33,525 nt of DNA from Spirochaetaceae bacterium (GTDB taxonomy: Bacteria; Actinomycetota; Actinomycetes; JACCUZ01): positions 1 to 33,525 of the forward strand of contig JAJAYQ010000087.1 in NCBI GenBank assembly GCA_026786145.1. The letters run 5' to 3'. The notes beneath the pieces are model-generated. The model saw only the letters and a program-made list of their open reading frames with translations, had not been told where the DNA came from and did no database searches. Shown here piece after piece: positions 7,457 through 15,368 of this stretch; within the stretch, counting starts at the first letter, position 1, and every line of letters starts with the position of its first letter. Made by a program: the position numbers and the translations under genes.

Positions 7457-8686
7457 CTAGGCCGGTGCGCCCTCGACCGACTCGGGGTCCTTCGGCTTGT
7501 GCTTTGTCTCGGCAGAGAACAGGGCGGCGGCGAAGCCGAGCGCCACGACACCGGCGGTCGCCGTGAAGGCCGCACCGTAGGAGTAGCTGTCGGCCAGCGC
7601 ACCGGCGGCCAGGGGTCCGACCACCGCTCCGAAGTCGGCCGCCATCTGGAAGGCGGCCACGACCGTGCCGCCCCGGCCCGACACCACGTCACCGACAGCC
7701 GCGCTGGGTGCCACGGTGAGGAAGGCCGCGCCTACGCCGAAGCCGGCCATCGCGATGACGTACAACGCGAGTGAGTCGCTCGCCGCGAGCCCGAGCATGC
7801 ACACAGTCGACAGCGCCGCGCCGGCGATCATGCCCGGCCGGCGCCCGACCCGGTCGGTGAAGCCGCCGACGAACAGCAAGGCGATCCCCTGCGTCGCGGC
7901 GGAGACGAACAGGCCGATCCCGACCCAGGTAGAGGTGGCGCCGATGCCCTCCTGGTCGGTCACGAACAGCGGGATCAGCGAGCTGCGCACGCCGAAGAGC
8001 ACCCACCCGTTGCCCAGGCTGGCCGCGAGCGCGGCCCGGTAGCCCGACACCCGCAGCGCCTGGCCCAGCGTGGTCGCGTCGGCCGGGGCGGCCTTGGCCG
8101 CCTCGTCCCGCTCGTGCAGGTCGGTGCGGGTGAGGAAGAGCATCCCGATGCCGCCGGCGACGGCCAGCGTCCCGGCGTACACGAAGAAGGGCGCCCGTAG
8201 CGAGATGTCGGTCAGTGGCCCGCCGATGGCCGGCCCGGCGATCGCGCCGAGGAGGAACCCGGTCTGCCAACGGCTGGTGGCGCGGCCGCGCTGGTCGGCG
8301 TCGACCACCCGCAGCAGCAGCGAGACCGCCGAGACGGTGAACATCGCCGACCCGATGCCGCCGATGCCTCGCAGCAGGAGCAGCTGGGTGTAGTTCTGGG
8401 CCAGCCCGGCCAGCGCGCTGCTGACCGCGACGATCCCGATGCCGGTCGCGAGCACGACCCGCTCGCCGACCCGGTTGACCAGGCGCCCGCTGGCCAGTGC
8501 CGAAACCAGGCGCATGAACGCGAACGCCGAGATGACCGCACCCGCTGCCGTACGCCCCACCCCGAAGTCCCGTGCGAACACCGGGATCGCGGGGGCCACC
8601 ACGCCGAACCCCACGGCCACGGCGAACGCCACCGCGGTCAGGACTGCCACCTCCCGGGGCAGCCCGGCGAAGAAGCGGGTCCTCAC
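7457..8686 (-). CDS. Major facilitator superfamily transporter, drug-efflux-like
   Basis: A 409-residue protein with twelve predicted membrane helices. The loop after helix 2 reads [14 protein letters not shown], a variant of the MFS motif A (GxLxDRxGRR). The equivalent loop of the second half, [12 protein letters not shown], is canonical. [21 protein letters not shown] in helix 5 resembles motif C of drug/proton antiporters, so export of a small molecule is likely; substrate unknown. The C-terminus is a short charged tail. The GTG at 8684-8686 has no Shine-Dalgarno sequence but has TACCGT (8695-8700) eight bases upstream. The upstream interval carries a hairpin, a tandem repeat and a tiny ORF on the same strand, which may be relevant to its control. 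Confidence 0.92.
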   Translation of the reverse strand: MRTRFFAGLPREVAVLTAVAFAVAVGFGVVAPAIPVFARDFGVGRTAAGAVISAFAFMRLVSALASGRLVNRVGERVVLATGIGIVAVSSALAGLAQNYTQLLLLRGIGGIGSAMFTVSAVSLLLRVVDADQRGRATSRWQTGFLLGAIAGPAIGGPLTDISLRAPFFVYAGTLAVAGGIGMLFLTRTDLHERDEAAKAAPADATTLGQALRVSGYRAALAASLGNGWVLFGVRSSLIPLFVTDQEGIGATSTWVGIGLFVSAATQGIALLFVGGFTDRVGRRPGMIAGAALSTVCMLGLAASDSLALYVIAMAGFGVGAAFLTVAPSAAVGDVVSGRGGTVVAAFQMAADFGAVVGPLAAGALADSYSYGAAFTATAGVVALGFAAALFSAETKHKPKDPESVEGAPA

Positions 8687-8694
8687 GGGGCAGG

Positions 8695-8700
8695 ACGGTA
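8695..8700 (-). promoter_or_regulatory. Putative -10 element of the MFS gene
   Basis: On the minus strand TACCGT lies eight bases before the GTG start. It fits TANNNT at a leaderless spacing, but no convincing -35 element is seen. An alternative is transcription from further upstream, through the hairpin at 8727-8756. Confidence 0.3.
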
Positions 8701-8726
8701 TCCGCTGCGGTGTCAGGACGGCAGGA

Positions 8727-8756
8727 CGCCCCGCCCGGCAACAGCCGGACGGGGCG
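8727..8756. terminator. Strong GC hairpin, terminator or attenuator candidate
   Basis: Arms CGCCCCGCCCGGC (8727-8739) and GCCGGACGGGGCG (8744-8756) pair over 13 positions with one C-A mismatch, around a four-base AACA loop. On the plus strand it is followed by CTCTTTC; on the minus strand there is no T tract. No plus-strand gene ends here, so it more likely closes, or attenuates, a minus-strand transcript that passes the tiny ORF at 8799-8834 toward the MFS gene. Confidence 0.6.
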
Positions 8757-8770
8757 CTCTTTCAGGTGCT

Positions 8771-8809
8771 GGGACTAGTCGTCCCCATCACACGGGGACT
8801 AGTCGTCCC
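8771..8809. repeat. Tandem pair of palindromic repeats, 24-base period
   Basis: GGGACTAGTCGTCCC occurs at 8771-8785 and again at 8795-8809. Each copy contains the perfect palindrome GACTAGTC, flanked so that GGGAC and GTCCC also pair. The 24-base period equals 8 codons or just over two helical turns. The right copy overlaps the stop codon of the tiny minus-strand ORF. This could be a double operator, an RNA element, or a small tandem duplication. Confidence 0.7.
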
Positions 8810-8834
8810 AAGGACCGAAGTCATCCTCGACCAT
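8799..8834 (-). CDS. Tiny ORF, 11 codons ([11 protein letters not shown]), leader peptide or micro-gene candidate
   Basis: On the minus strand an ATG at 8832-8834 is preceded by AAGGAAGGAG about six bases upstream, one of the best Shine-Dalgarno sequences in the window. The ORF reads [11 protein letters not shown] and stops at TAG. The peptide is strongly acidic with one Trp. Downstream on the same strand come a second copy of the GACGACTAG repeat, a strong hairpin (8727-8756), then the MFS gene. That order fits a translated leader controlling an exporter, or an independent micro-gene with its own terminator. I do not recognise the peptide. Chance is possible because the ORF is so short. Confidence 0.4.
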   Translation of the reverse strand: MVEDDFGPWDD

Positions 8835-8931
8835 GGTGGTCTCCTTCCTTGCATACCGCCTGCACCCGCAGTACGCGTCGAGGCTCGAAAGCCTGCGCGA
8901 CGCGGAGACGGTGTCGTGAAGATCCTGCAGC

Positions 8932-8949
8932 CGGCGTCAGATGACGCCG
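8932..8949. repeat. 18-base inverted repeat, operator-like
   Basis: CGGCGTCA and TGACGCCG flank a GA centre, giving eight perfectly matched bases per arm. The size and tight symmetry fit an operator for a dimeric regulator between the divergent MFS and propeller-protein genes. As RNA, the two-base loop makes a hairpin unlikely. Not recognised as a known operator. Confidence 0.4.
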
Positions 8950-9069
8950 CACACGGGACCGGGCGCGTCCGAAGAGCGCTCCGGGCAACCTCTTGGTGGA
9001 TTGCTGCTCAGAAGTGTACTCGACAGGTCCGGCGGGTGGCCTTAGCCCCGTCACCGTCCGGGTCAGTGA

Positions 9070-9097
9070 GCGATGAGTTTCCGTTCCCCCGGGAGTC
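9070..9097 (+). promoter_or_regulatory. Upstream motif copy 1, possible ECF-sigma-type promoter
   Basis: The sequence GCGATGAGTTTCCGT, five variable bases, then CGGGAGTC lies 46 bases before the ATG of the propeller gene. The same 28-base pattern with identical spacing occurs at 15369-15396 before the DrrA-type gene. A two-block conserved pattern with fixed spacing suggests -35 and -10 elements of an alternative sigma factor, or a regulator site. Confidence 0.5.
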
Positions 9098-9143
9098 CTC
9101 AAGGGTGCAGGGTGGAACCACCACCGCGCGGAGAGGGGCACGG

Positions 9144-10259
9144 ATGACTGGGGTACGAGTTCTGGTCGGCACCCGCAAGGGCGCCTTCGTCCTGACGTCG
9201 GACGCCAAGCGGAAGAAGTGGGAGGTGGCCGGCCCGCACTTCGCCGGCTGGGAGGTCTACCACCTCAAGGGGTCCCCGATGAATCCTGACCGGATCTACG
9301 CCTCGCAGACCAGCGGGTGGTTCGGTCAGGTCGTCCAGCGGTCCGACGACGGCGGCGCGACCTGGGACACCGTGGGCAACGACTTCACCTATGACGGGGT
9401 CCCCGGTGAGCACCAGTGGTACGACGGGTCCCTGCGGCCCTGGGCCTTCACCCGGGTCTGGCACCTCGAGCCCTCCCTGCACGACGCCGAGACCGTCTAC
9501 GCCGGTGTCGAGGACGCGGCGCTGTTCAAGTCCACCGACGGCGGCGCCCAGTGGACCGAGCTCTCGGGCCTCCGCCAGCACGACACCGGCCCGCAGTGGC
9601 AGCCCGGCGCAGGCGGCATGTGCCTGCACACCGTGCTCGAGCACCCGACCGACGCCGACAAGCTCTATGTCGCGATCTCCGCGGCCGGTGCCTTCCGCAC
9701 CTCCGACGGCGGCACGACGTGGCAGCCCATCAACAAGGGCCTGCGTTCCGGCGAGATCCCCGACCAGGACTCCGAGGTGGGCCACTGCGTGCACCGCATC
9801 GACATGCACCCGTCCAACCCCGACGTGCTCTACATGCAGACGCACTGGGACGTGATGCGCAGCAAGGACGGCGGTGACACCTGGCACGAGGTGAGCGGGA
9901 ACCTGCCGTCGGACTTCGGCTTCCCGATCTCGGTCCACTCCCACGAGCCGGAGACGGTCTTCGTCGTCCCGATCAAGAGCGACTCCGAGCACTTCCCACC
10001 GGAGGGAAAGCTGCGCGTCTACCGCAGCCGCAGCGGCGGGGACGACTGGGAGGCGCTGACCAACGGCCTGCCGCAGAAGGACTGCTACGTCAACGTGCTG
10101 CGTGACGCCATGGCCGTGGACACCCTCGACGAGTGCGGCGTGTACTTCGGGACGACAGGGGGTCAGGTCTATGCGTCCCCCGACTCGGGGGACAGCTGGG
10201 CGCCGATCGTCCGCGACCTCCCGGCCGTGCTGTCGGTGGAGGTGCAGACGCTCCGATGA
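9144..10259 (+). CDS. BNR/Asp-box beta-propeller protein (sialidase/VPS10-like fold)
   Basis: A 371-residue protein with six Asp-box (BNR) motifs at regular intervals: SDDGGATW (67-74), STDGGAQW (130-137), TSDGGTTW (186-193), SKDGGDTW (240-247), SRSGGDDW (295-302) and SPDSGDSW (345-352). This predicts a beta-propeller of six or more blades. Such proteins are often labelled exo-alpha-sialidase, but no sialidase active-site arginine triad was identified. There is no signal peptide, so it is probably cytoplasmic. The ATG at 9144 follows GGAGAGGGG at good spacing. Its stop overlaps the start of the MoaD/ThiS-like gene (ATGA), so the two are made together. The biochemical role is unknown. Confidence 0.85.
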   Translation: MTGVRVLVGTRKGAFVLTSDAKRKKWEVAGPHFAGWEVYHLKGSPMNPDRIYASQTSGWFGQVVQRSDDGGATWDTVGNDFTYDGVPGEHQWYDGSLRPWAFTRVWHLEPSLHDAETVYAGVEDAALFKSTDGGAQWTELSGLRQHDTGPQWQPGAGGMCLHTVLEHPTDADKLYVAISAAGAFRTSDGGTTWQPINKGLRSGEIPDQDSEVGHCVHRIDMHPSNPDVLYMQTHWDVMRSKDGGDTWHEVSGNLPSDFGFPISVHSHEPETVFVVPIKSDSEHFPPEGKLRVYRSRSGGDDWEALTNGLPQKDCYVNVLRDAMAVDTLDECGVYFGTTGGQVYASPDSGDSWAPIVRDLPAVLSVEVQTLR

Positions 10260-10552
10260 TCCGAGTCGTGCTCCCGGCACACCTGCGCACCATCGCCCGC
10301 GTCGACGGCGAGGTGGAGCTCGACGTCGACGGCGACGTGACCCAGCGTTCGGTCCTCGACGCCCTCGAGGCCACGTACCCGGCGCTGCGCGGGACGATCC
10401 GGGACCAGGGGACGTACCGCCGTCGGTCCTTCGTGCGGTTCTTCGCCTGCGAGGAGGACCTCTCCCACGAGGAGCCCGACGCCCCGCTTCCCGAGGCGGT
10501 CGTGCGCGGGGCCGAGCCGTTCCTGGTCATCGGGGCGATGGCCGGCGGTTAG
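10256..10552 (+). CDS. MoaD/ThiS-family ubiquitin-like protein with C-terminal Gly-Gly
   Basis: A 98-residue beta-grasp protein. It has the N-terminal strand [14 protein letters not shown], the helix [17 protein letters not shown] with the Tyr-Pro-x-Leu pattern of MoaD/ThiS proteins, and ends in GAMAGG. The free C-terminal Gly-Gly is what an E1-like enzyme adenylates, so it could be a sulfur carrier or a protein modifier. No MoeB/ThiF-type E1 gene lies in the window. The ATG overlaps the upstream stop (ATGA). Its TAG (10550-10552) overlaps the TAA of the convergent VWA gene (10549-10551). Confidence 0.88.
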   Translation: MIRVVLPAHLRTIARVDGEVELDVDGDVTQRSVLDALEATYPALRGTIRDQGTYRRRSFVRFFACEEDLSHEEPDAPLPEAVVRGAEPFLVIGAMAGG

Positions 10553-12549
10553 GAGACCCGGCGGGCGCGGCGGCCCGAGCGCCGGGCGAGGTAGTCGCTC
10601 ACGACGTACTCGCCCAGCCGTCCGGGGTCGGGCTGCAGCACCCGGCCACCGTTGCGTCGTGCGAGCTCCTGGACGAACGCCGTCAGGCGCGGGTCGTCGT
10701 CCAGCGCGAACACGTTGAGCGCCGCACCGCGCCGCGTCATCCGGTCCACCTCCGCGACGGTGAGGGCGATCGTCTCGCGCTCCGGTGGCCAGGCGAAGTA
10801 CGGGTGGCCGCCGGGGCCCAGGTGCGCGGTCGGCTCCCCGTCGGTGACCACCAGCACCACGGGCTCGGCCTGCGGGTGCTTGTCGAGAAACAGCCCGGCC
10901 AGGATCAGCGCGTGCTGCAGGTTGGTGCCCTGCACGTAGTCCGCGTCCAGGCCGGCAAGCTCCGCTGCCGAGAGCGTCCGGGCGTACGACGAGAAGCCGA
11001 TGATCGTCAGCGCGTCCTGCGGGAACTGCCCGCTCACCAAGGCGTGCAGTGCCAGTGCGGTGGCCTTCGCGGCACCCCAGGTGTCGCGCAGCACCATCGA
11101 GTACGACATGTCGACGAGGAGACACACCGCTGCCGACGTACGCCGGTCGGTCTCGGCCACCTCGAAGTCCTCGGTGGCCAGCCGGATGGGCTTCCCGCTG
11201 CCGAGCTCGGCGCGCCCCGAGCGCACCGCATTGGTCAGAGTGCGCACGACGTCGAGGGGCTGCTCGTCGCCGAAGCGCCAGGCCCGGCTCGCGCCGGTCA
11301 GCTCACCGGCCTGCCCCGCGTCGTGGACGTCGTGCCCACCGCGGCCGGCCGACGCCAGGTCGGCGAAGATCCGGCGCAGCGCCGTCTGACCGAGCCGGCG
11401 GACGGCTTTGGCCGTGAGGTCGAGCCGGTCCCCGGAGCGGTTGAGAAAGCCCTGCTCCACCAGCTCCCGCTCGAGGCGGCGCAGCTCGCGCACATCGTCG
11501 GCGGCTCGCCGGCCCAGCGCACGACGCACGGCCTCCTCGTCGATGTCCTCCAGGCTCGCGCCGGGGTAGTCCTGCCCCATCGTGGACTCGAGCTCGTCGA
11601 GGTCGGCGATGTCCTGCAGGGCGCTGGTCCCCTCGCCCGCACCGAGCCCCTCCATGCCGTCCATGCCCTCCATGCGCTCACGGCCGCGCCAGTCCAGGTC
11701 CGGGCGGCGCGCGCGGAGCGCCTCGTTCAGCGCCGACATCTCCCGTGCGAGGTCCATGTCCTCCAGCGCGCCCGCCATCAGGGCGGCGAGCTCGTCGCGC
11801 TGCTCGGGGGAGAGCGAGCGCATCATCCGCTCCGCCGCGGCGGCCCGGCGGGCGAGCTCGTCGACGAGCTCCTCCAGGTCCTTGGGGTTCTCCGGGAACA
11901 TGTCGCCGTACGTCGACATGAACCGGTCGAAGTCCTCCTGGGTGTGCTCACCCATGGCGTCCTTGGCGAGCATCGAGTTCAGGTCGGCCATCATGTCCTT
12001 GACCCGTTGCATCGCGGCTGCGCCCGACGGATTCACTGTGTCTTGCAACGCCTGCTTCATCCCGCGGAACTGGGTGTCGAGCACCTCCCGCCGCAGCAGG
12101 TCCTTGACCCGCTCGAAGGTCGCCGCGGCCTCGGGGGAGCGCCAGTCGTACTCCTCCAGCCCACGGACCGCGCGCGCCGGGTCCGAGGGCAGCGCGTCGA
12201 GCGAGGCCTCCCGGAAGCGGGCGTCGTCGGAGGGGTCCGGGAACAGCTCCGCGCGCTCCTGGCCCAGCGCCGTGTCGATGAGCCGCCGGACCTCCTCGAG
12301 GGTCCCGTCCAGCCGCCCGCTCTCGCGCAGCCGCCGCCGCTGCTCGCGCAGCCGTCGCATCATCTCGTCGAGCCCTCGCCCGTCGTCCATCCCGCGGCGC
12401 AGCAGGCGGCGGAGGGCATCGCGCGGCGTCGAGCCGGCGAGCACGTCGTCCCCCAGCTTGTCGAGGGCGCCGCGCACGTCGTACGGCGGGGCCAGCGGGT
12501 CGGGCCCGTCGTGCCAGCTGCCGTACCGGTATCCGCGGGGGGTGGGCAT
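10549..12549 (-). CDS. VWA-domain protein, partner of a MoxR/ChlI-like AAA ATPase
   Basis: A 666-residue cytoplasmic protein. The C-terminal third is a von Willebrand factor A domain with a complete metal-ion-dependent adhesion site: DMSYSM (480-485, D-x-S-x-S), Thr542 in QGTN and Asp570 in TDGEP. The N-terminal two thirds are charged and helical, with Met-rich segments (MEGMDGMEG) near residue 300. This layout matches the ChlD/CoxE-like VWA partners of MoxR-type ATPases, which act as chaperone-like complexes that remodel or load metal into client enzymes. It starts 11 bases after the AAA stop, so the two form one operon. The client is not evident here. Confidence 0.9.
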   Translation of the reverse strand: MPTPRGYRYGSWHDGPDPLAPPYDVRGALDKLGDDVLAGSTPRDALRRLLRRGMDDGRGLDEMMRRLREQRRRLRESGRLDGTLEEVRRLIDTALGQERAELFPDPSDDARFREASLDALPSDPARAVRGLEEYDWRSPEAAATFERVKDLLRREVLDTQFRGMKQALQDTVNPSGAAAMQRVKDMMADLNSMLAKDAMGEHTQEDFDRFMSTYGDMFPENPKDLEELVDELARRAAAAERMMRSLSPEQRDELAALMAGALEDMDLAREMSALNEALRARRPDLDWRGRERMEGMDGMEGLGAGEGTSALQDIADLDELESTMGQDYPGASLEDIDEEAVRRALGRRAADDVRELRRLERELVEQGFLNRSGDRLDLTAKAVRRLGQTALRRIFADLASAGRGGHDVHDAGQAGELTGASRAWRFGDEQPLDVVRTLTNAVRSGRAELGSGKPIRLATEDFEVAETDRRTSAAVCLLVDMSYSMVLRDTWGAAKATALALHALVSGQFPQDALTIIGFSSYARTLSAAELAGLDADYVQGTNLQHALILAGLFLDKHPQAEPVVLVVTDGEPTAHLGPGGHPYFAWPPERETIALTVAEVDRMTRRGAALNVFALDDDPRLTAFVQELARRNGGRVLQPDPGRLGEYVVSDYLARRSGRRARRVS

Positions 12550-12560
12550 CGCAGCGCTCG

Positions 12561-14012
12561 CTACGCGGTTCCGTAGACGGTGCCGCCCGAGGCGCTGTCG
12601 TCCTTGCTGATCCGTCGGTTGAGGTAGAGGCCCTCCAGGGCGAACTCCAGCGCCGCTGCCGCCAGCTCCGGAGTCTCGGCGCCCTCCTCGATGCCCAGTC
12701 GGTCCATGACGGCGGCCAGGCCGGGGAAGGGACCGACCTGCTCGAGCAGCCGGCGGCCGGGCACGAGGTCTCCGCTCTCGACGACCAGGCCCTCGTCGAA
12801 GCGCTCGACGAGCGCCTTGAGGTCGGCGGAGCCGAGGTGCTGGCGGAACGTCTCGACGGTCGCGCGGCGCAGCAGGTGCGCGAGCACCTCGACCTCGCGG
12901 CCCTCCTCGTCCACCTCGAACTCGACCTTTCCGCGCAGGGTGGCGACCGTGGCCGGGAGGTCGCAGACCCTGGCGACGACCGGGTCCTCGCCGGTCAGCG
13001 CGGCGCGACGCAGGGCCGAAGCCGCCGCCGTCTCCGCTGCCGCGATGCCGAAGCGGGCCGAGACGCCCGACCGCTGGTCGACCGAGGACGACTCGCGCAC
13101 CCCGCGGGCGAAGCGGGCGACGACCTCGGCCAGGAAGTCGGGGAACACCGCCGTGAGGTGCGCTTCTTGGCGGATGACCGCGACCTCGTCCTCGAGCCGG
13201 TCGGGGTAGTGGGTGCGGATCTCGGCACCGAAGCGGTCCTTGAGCGGGGTGATGATGCGCCCGCGGTTGGTGTAGTCCTCGGGGTTGGCGCTGGCCACCA
13301 GCAGCAGGTCCAGCGGCAGTCTCAGCTGGTAGCCCCGCACCTGGATGTCGCGCTCCTCGAGCACGTTGAGCAGCGACACCTGGATGCGCTCGGCCAGGTC
13401 GGGCAGCTCGTTGATGGCGAAGATGCCGCGGTTGGTGCGCGGCACCAGGCCGAAGTGGATGGTCTCCGGGTCGCCGAGGGTCCGCCCCTGAGCCACCTTG
13501 ACCGGGTCGATGTCACCGATGAGGTCGCCGACGCTGGTGTCGGGGGTGGCGAGCTTCTCGCCGTACCGCTCGCTGCGGTGCCGCCATCCCACCGGTAGGT
13601 CGTCGCCGAGCTCGGCATGCAGCCGCTGGCACCGCGCGCACACCGGGATCTCGGGGTGGTCGTTGATCTCGCAGCCGTCGACCACGGGGGACCACTCGTC
13701 GAGCAGCCCGACCAACGTACGGATCAGGCGGGTCTTGCCCTGTCCGCGCTCGCCGAGCAGGACGATGTCGTGACCGGCGAGCAGCGCGCGCTCCAAGGCG
13801 GGCAGCACCGTCTCGTCGAACCCGAGGATCCCCTCGAAGCGCGTACGCCCGGCCCGCATGTGCGCGACGACGTTCTCTCGGATCTCGGTCTTGACCGGCC
13901 GGTGGCTGTGCTGGGGATGGCCGGTGGCGCGCAGCTCGCGAAGGGTGCGGGCCTTTGGCTTCGTGTCAGTGGCTGTGCTGCTCATGCTGCTCATGCTGCT
14001 CATGCTGCTCAT
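12561..14012 (-). CDS. MoxR/ChlI-like AAA+ ATPase
   Basis: A 483-residue AAA+ protein related to magnesium-chelatase subunit I and MoxR. Walker A is GERGQGKT (87-94) and Walker B is FAINE (198-202); sensor-1 lies in LLLVASANPEDYTNRGRI, followed by TPLKDRFGAEIRTHYP. Between Walker A and B is an insert with Cys114, Cys125, Cys128 and His132, which could bind zinc. The start is placed at the first of four in-frame ATGs in a 9-base repeat, because a TACGGT hexamer ends six bases upstream (leaderless). It is followed by the VWA gene and is divergent from ilvA. Likely role: ATP-driven partner of the VWA protein. Confidence 0.9.
   Translation of the reverse strand: MSSMSSMSSMSSTATDTKPKARTLRELRATGHPQHSHRPVKTEIRENVVAHMRAGRTRFEGILGFDETVLPALERALLAGHDIVLLGERGQGKTRLIRTLVGLLDEWSPVVDGCEINDHPEIPVCARCQRLHAELGDDLPVGWRHRSERYGEKLATPDTSVGDLIGDIDPVKVAQGRTLGDPETIHFGLVPRTNRGIFAINELPDLAERIQVSLLNVLEERDIQVRGYQLRLPLDLLLVASANPEDYTNRGRIITPLKDRFGAEIRTHYPDRLEDEVAVIRQEAHLTAVFPDFLAEVVARFARGVRESSSVDQRSGVSARFGIAAAETAAASALRRAALTGEDPVVARVCDLPATVATLRGKVEFEVDEEGREVEVLAHLLRRATVETFRQHLGSADLKALVERFDEGLVVESGDLVPGRRLLEQVGPFPGLAAVMDRLGIEEGAETPELAAAALEFALEGLYLNRRISKDDSASGGTVYGTA
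13977..14012 (-). repeat. Four tandem copies of ATGAGCAGC at the AAA gene start
   Basis: On the minus strand the gene begins with the 9-base unit ATGAGCAGC repeated four times, encoding (Met-Ser-Ser)4. Each copy supplies an in-frame ATG. Changes in copy number keep the frame and would alter only the number of starts and the N-terminal tail. Confidence 0.85.
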
Positions 14013-14070
14013 GCCACGACCGTACGTCGGGAGGAGGCCCGTTCCCAGGTCACCTGACACACTGGCCGTC
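14013..14070. promoter_or_regulatory. Divergent promoter region between the AAA gene and ilvA
   Basis: Within 58 bases, TACGGT on the minus strand (14019-14024) ends six bases before the AAA start, and CACACT on the plus strand (14058-14063) ends seven bases before the ilvA ATG. Neither gene has a convincing Shine-Dalgarno sequence, so both look leaderless. Confidence 0.45.
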
Positions 14071-15285
14071 ATGACCTCCTCGCCGGTCGGGATCGACGAC
14101 GTGAAGGCAGCCCGGGCGTTGCTCGAGGGCATCATCCGCGACACCCCGGTGCAGGGTTCGCGCCCGCTCTCGGACCGGGTCGGCGGGCCGGTCTGGCTCA
14201 AGTGCGAGAACCTCCAGCGGGCAGGCTCTTTCAAGATCCGGGGTGCCTACACCCGCATGTCGCGGCTCTCGTCCGAGGAGGCCGCGCGCGGGGTGGTGGC
14301 GGCAAGCGCCGGCAACCACGCCCAGGGGGTGGCGCTGGCCGCGTCCCTGCTCGACATCCGCTCCACGGTGTTCATGCCCGAAGGCGCGCCCATTCCAAAG
14401 GTGCAGGCCACGACGGCTTACGGCGCGGAGGTGCGCTTCTTCGGCCATTCCGTCGACGAGGCGCTGGGCGAGGCGAAGCGCTTCGCCGAGGAGACCGGCG
14501 CGGTCCTGGTGCACCCCTTCGACCACGCCGACATCGTCGCCGGCCAGGGCACCGTGGGCCTGGAGATCCTCGAGCAGGTGCCCGACGTGCGGACGGTGGT
14601 GGTGTGCACCGGTGGCGGCGGGCTGCTCGCCGGCATCGCGCTCGCCGTGAAGTCGACCCGTCCCGACGTCCGGGTCGTCGGGGTGCAGGCGGAGAGCGCG
14701 GCGGCGTTCCCGGCGTCGCTGGCGGCCGGCCACCCGGTGGCGCTGGACCGGATGGCGACGATGGCTGATGGCATCGCGGTGGGCTGCCCAGGCCTGGTGC
14801 CGTTCGAGATCGTGCGCGAGATGGTCGACGAGATCGTCACCGTCTCCGAGGAGTCGCTCTCGCGGGCCCTGCTGCTCTGCCTCGAGCGGGCCAAGCTCGT
14901 CGTCGAGCCCGGCGGGGCGGCGGGGGTGGCCGCGCTGCTCGAGAACCCGAGCGCCTTCGAGCCGCCCGTCGTGGTCGTCCTCTCCGGGGGGAACATCGAC
15001 CCGCTGCTGCTGATGCGCGTGCTCCGGCACGGGCTGGCCGTCGCCGGCCGGTTCCTGTCCTTCCGAGCCCGCATCGCGGACCGGCCCGGTGCGCTCGTGC
15101 AGCTCCTCGCGGAGGTCGCCGCGGCTGACGCCAGCGTCGTCGAGGTCGAGCACGTCCGCACCGACGCCCGGCTGCGGGTCGACGAGGTCGAGGTGCGCCT
15201 CCAGCTCGAGACCCGGGGCGAGGAGCACCGCGAAGAGGTCCTCTCCCGCCTCCGGGCTGCCGGCTACTCCCTCGTCTTCGGCTGA
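14071..15285 (+). CDS. ilvA: Threonine ammonia-lyase (threonine dehydratase)
   Basis: Converts threonine to 2-oxobutanoate and ammonia, the first step toward isoleucine; also a catabolic route. The 404-residue PLP enzyme has Lys55 in GSFKIRGAY (Schiff base), the SAGNHAQGVALAA substrate loop, the glycine-rich phosphate-binding CTGGGGLLAG near residue 190 and SGGNID near residue 307. From about 330 a single ACT-type domain follows (FRARIADRPGALVQLLAEV). This shorter, one-ACT form is the type often called catabolic TdcB/IlvA-like, so feedback control by isoleucine cannot be assumed. It starts at ATG with a likely leaderless promoter and is followed by a strong hairpin. Confidence 0.93.
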   Translation: MTSSPVGIDDVKAARALLEGIIRDTPVQGSRPLSDRVGGPVWLKCENLQRAGSFKIRGAYTRMSRLSSEEAARGVVAASAGNHAQGVALAASLLDIRSTVFMPEGAPIPKVQATTAYGAEVRFFGHSVDEALGEAKRFAEETGAVLVHPFDHADIVAGQGTVGLEILEQVPDVRTVVVCTGGGGLLAGIALAVKSTRPDVRVVGVQAESAAAFPASLAAGHPVALDRMATMADGIAVGCPGLVPFEIVREMVDEIVTVSEESLSRALLLCLERAKLVVEPGGAAGVAALLENPSAFEPPVVVVLSGGNIDPLLLMRVLRHGLAVAGRFLSFRARIADRPGALVQLLAEVAAADASVVEVEHVRTDARLRVDEVEVRLQLETRGEEHREEVLSRLRAAGYSLVFG

Positions 15286-15312
15286 GCTGGCCCCGCCATC
15301 TGTCGAGAGCTC

Positions 15313-15352
15313 CCGACACGCCGCAGATTGCTTCTGCGGGTGGGCGTGTCGG
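15313..15352 (+). terminator. Hairpin downstream of ilvA, likely terminator
   Basis: The outer arms CCGACACGCC (15313-15322) and GGCGTGTCGG (15343-15352) pair perfectly. An inner stem GCAGA/TCTGC (15323-15327 and 15333-15337) closes a five-base loop, and GGGTG (15338-15342) is a bulge. It lies 27 bases after the ilvA stop. No T tract follows, which is common in high-GC actinobacteria. TGTCG (15301-15305) can pair alternatively with CGACA (15314-15318). Confidence 0.65.
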
Positions 15353-15368
15353 CAGCGCTCGAGCAGTG

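Larger units (their letters stand above)
8690..9143. other. Non-coding interval between the MFS gene and the propeller-protein gene
   Basis: This stretch of about 450 bases holds no convincing full-length gene. It contains the MFS promoter candidate, the hairpin 8727-8756, the tandem palindromes 8771-8809, the tiny ORF 8799-8834, a short stem AGGCT-CGAA-AGCCT at 8881-8894, an inverted repeat at 8932-8949, and the upstream motif at 9070-9097 of the plus-strand gene. On the minus strand a TACACT hexamer near 9014-9019 could start a transcript running toward the tiny ORF. Confidence 0.6.

Noticed and set aside
8771-8809. The tandem palindromes as a CRISPR array
   Set aside because: There are only two copies with a 9-base gap, too short for spacers, and no cas genes are in the window.
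8821-9141. A 106-codon minus-strand frame in the MFS/propeller interval
   Set aside because: No domain, no Shine-Dalgarno sequence, Arg- and Pro-rich composition, and it overlaps the tiny ORF and the upstream motif in other frames. It looks like chance.
9144-10259. Calling the propeller protein a secreted sialidase
   Set aside because: There is no signal peptide and no identifiable catalytic arginine triad. Asp-boxes alone only indicate the fold.
13977-14012. The ATGAGCAGC repeat as a phase-variation switch
   Set aside because: The unit is nine bases, so copy-number change never shifts the frame. It could tune starts but not switch the gene off.
15301-15360. A riboswitch or T-box upstream of the ABC exporter operon
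   Set aside because: The structure is a simple bulged hairpin right after the ilvA stop, with none of the conserved loops of known riboswitch classes, so a terminator is the simpler reading.
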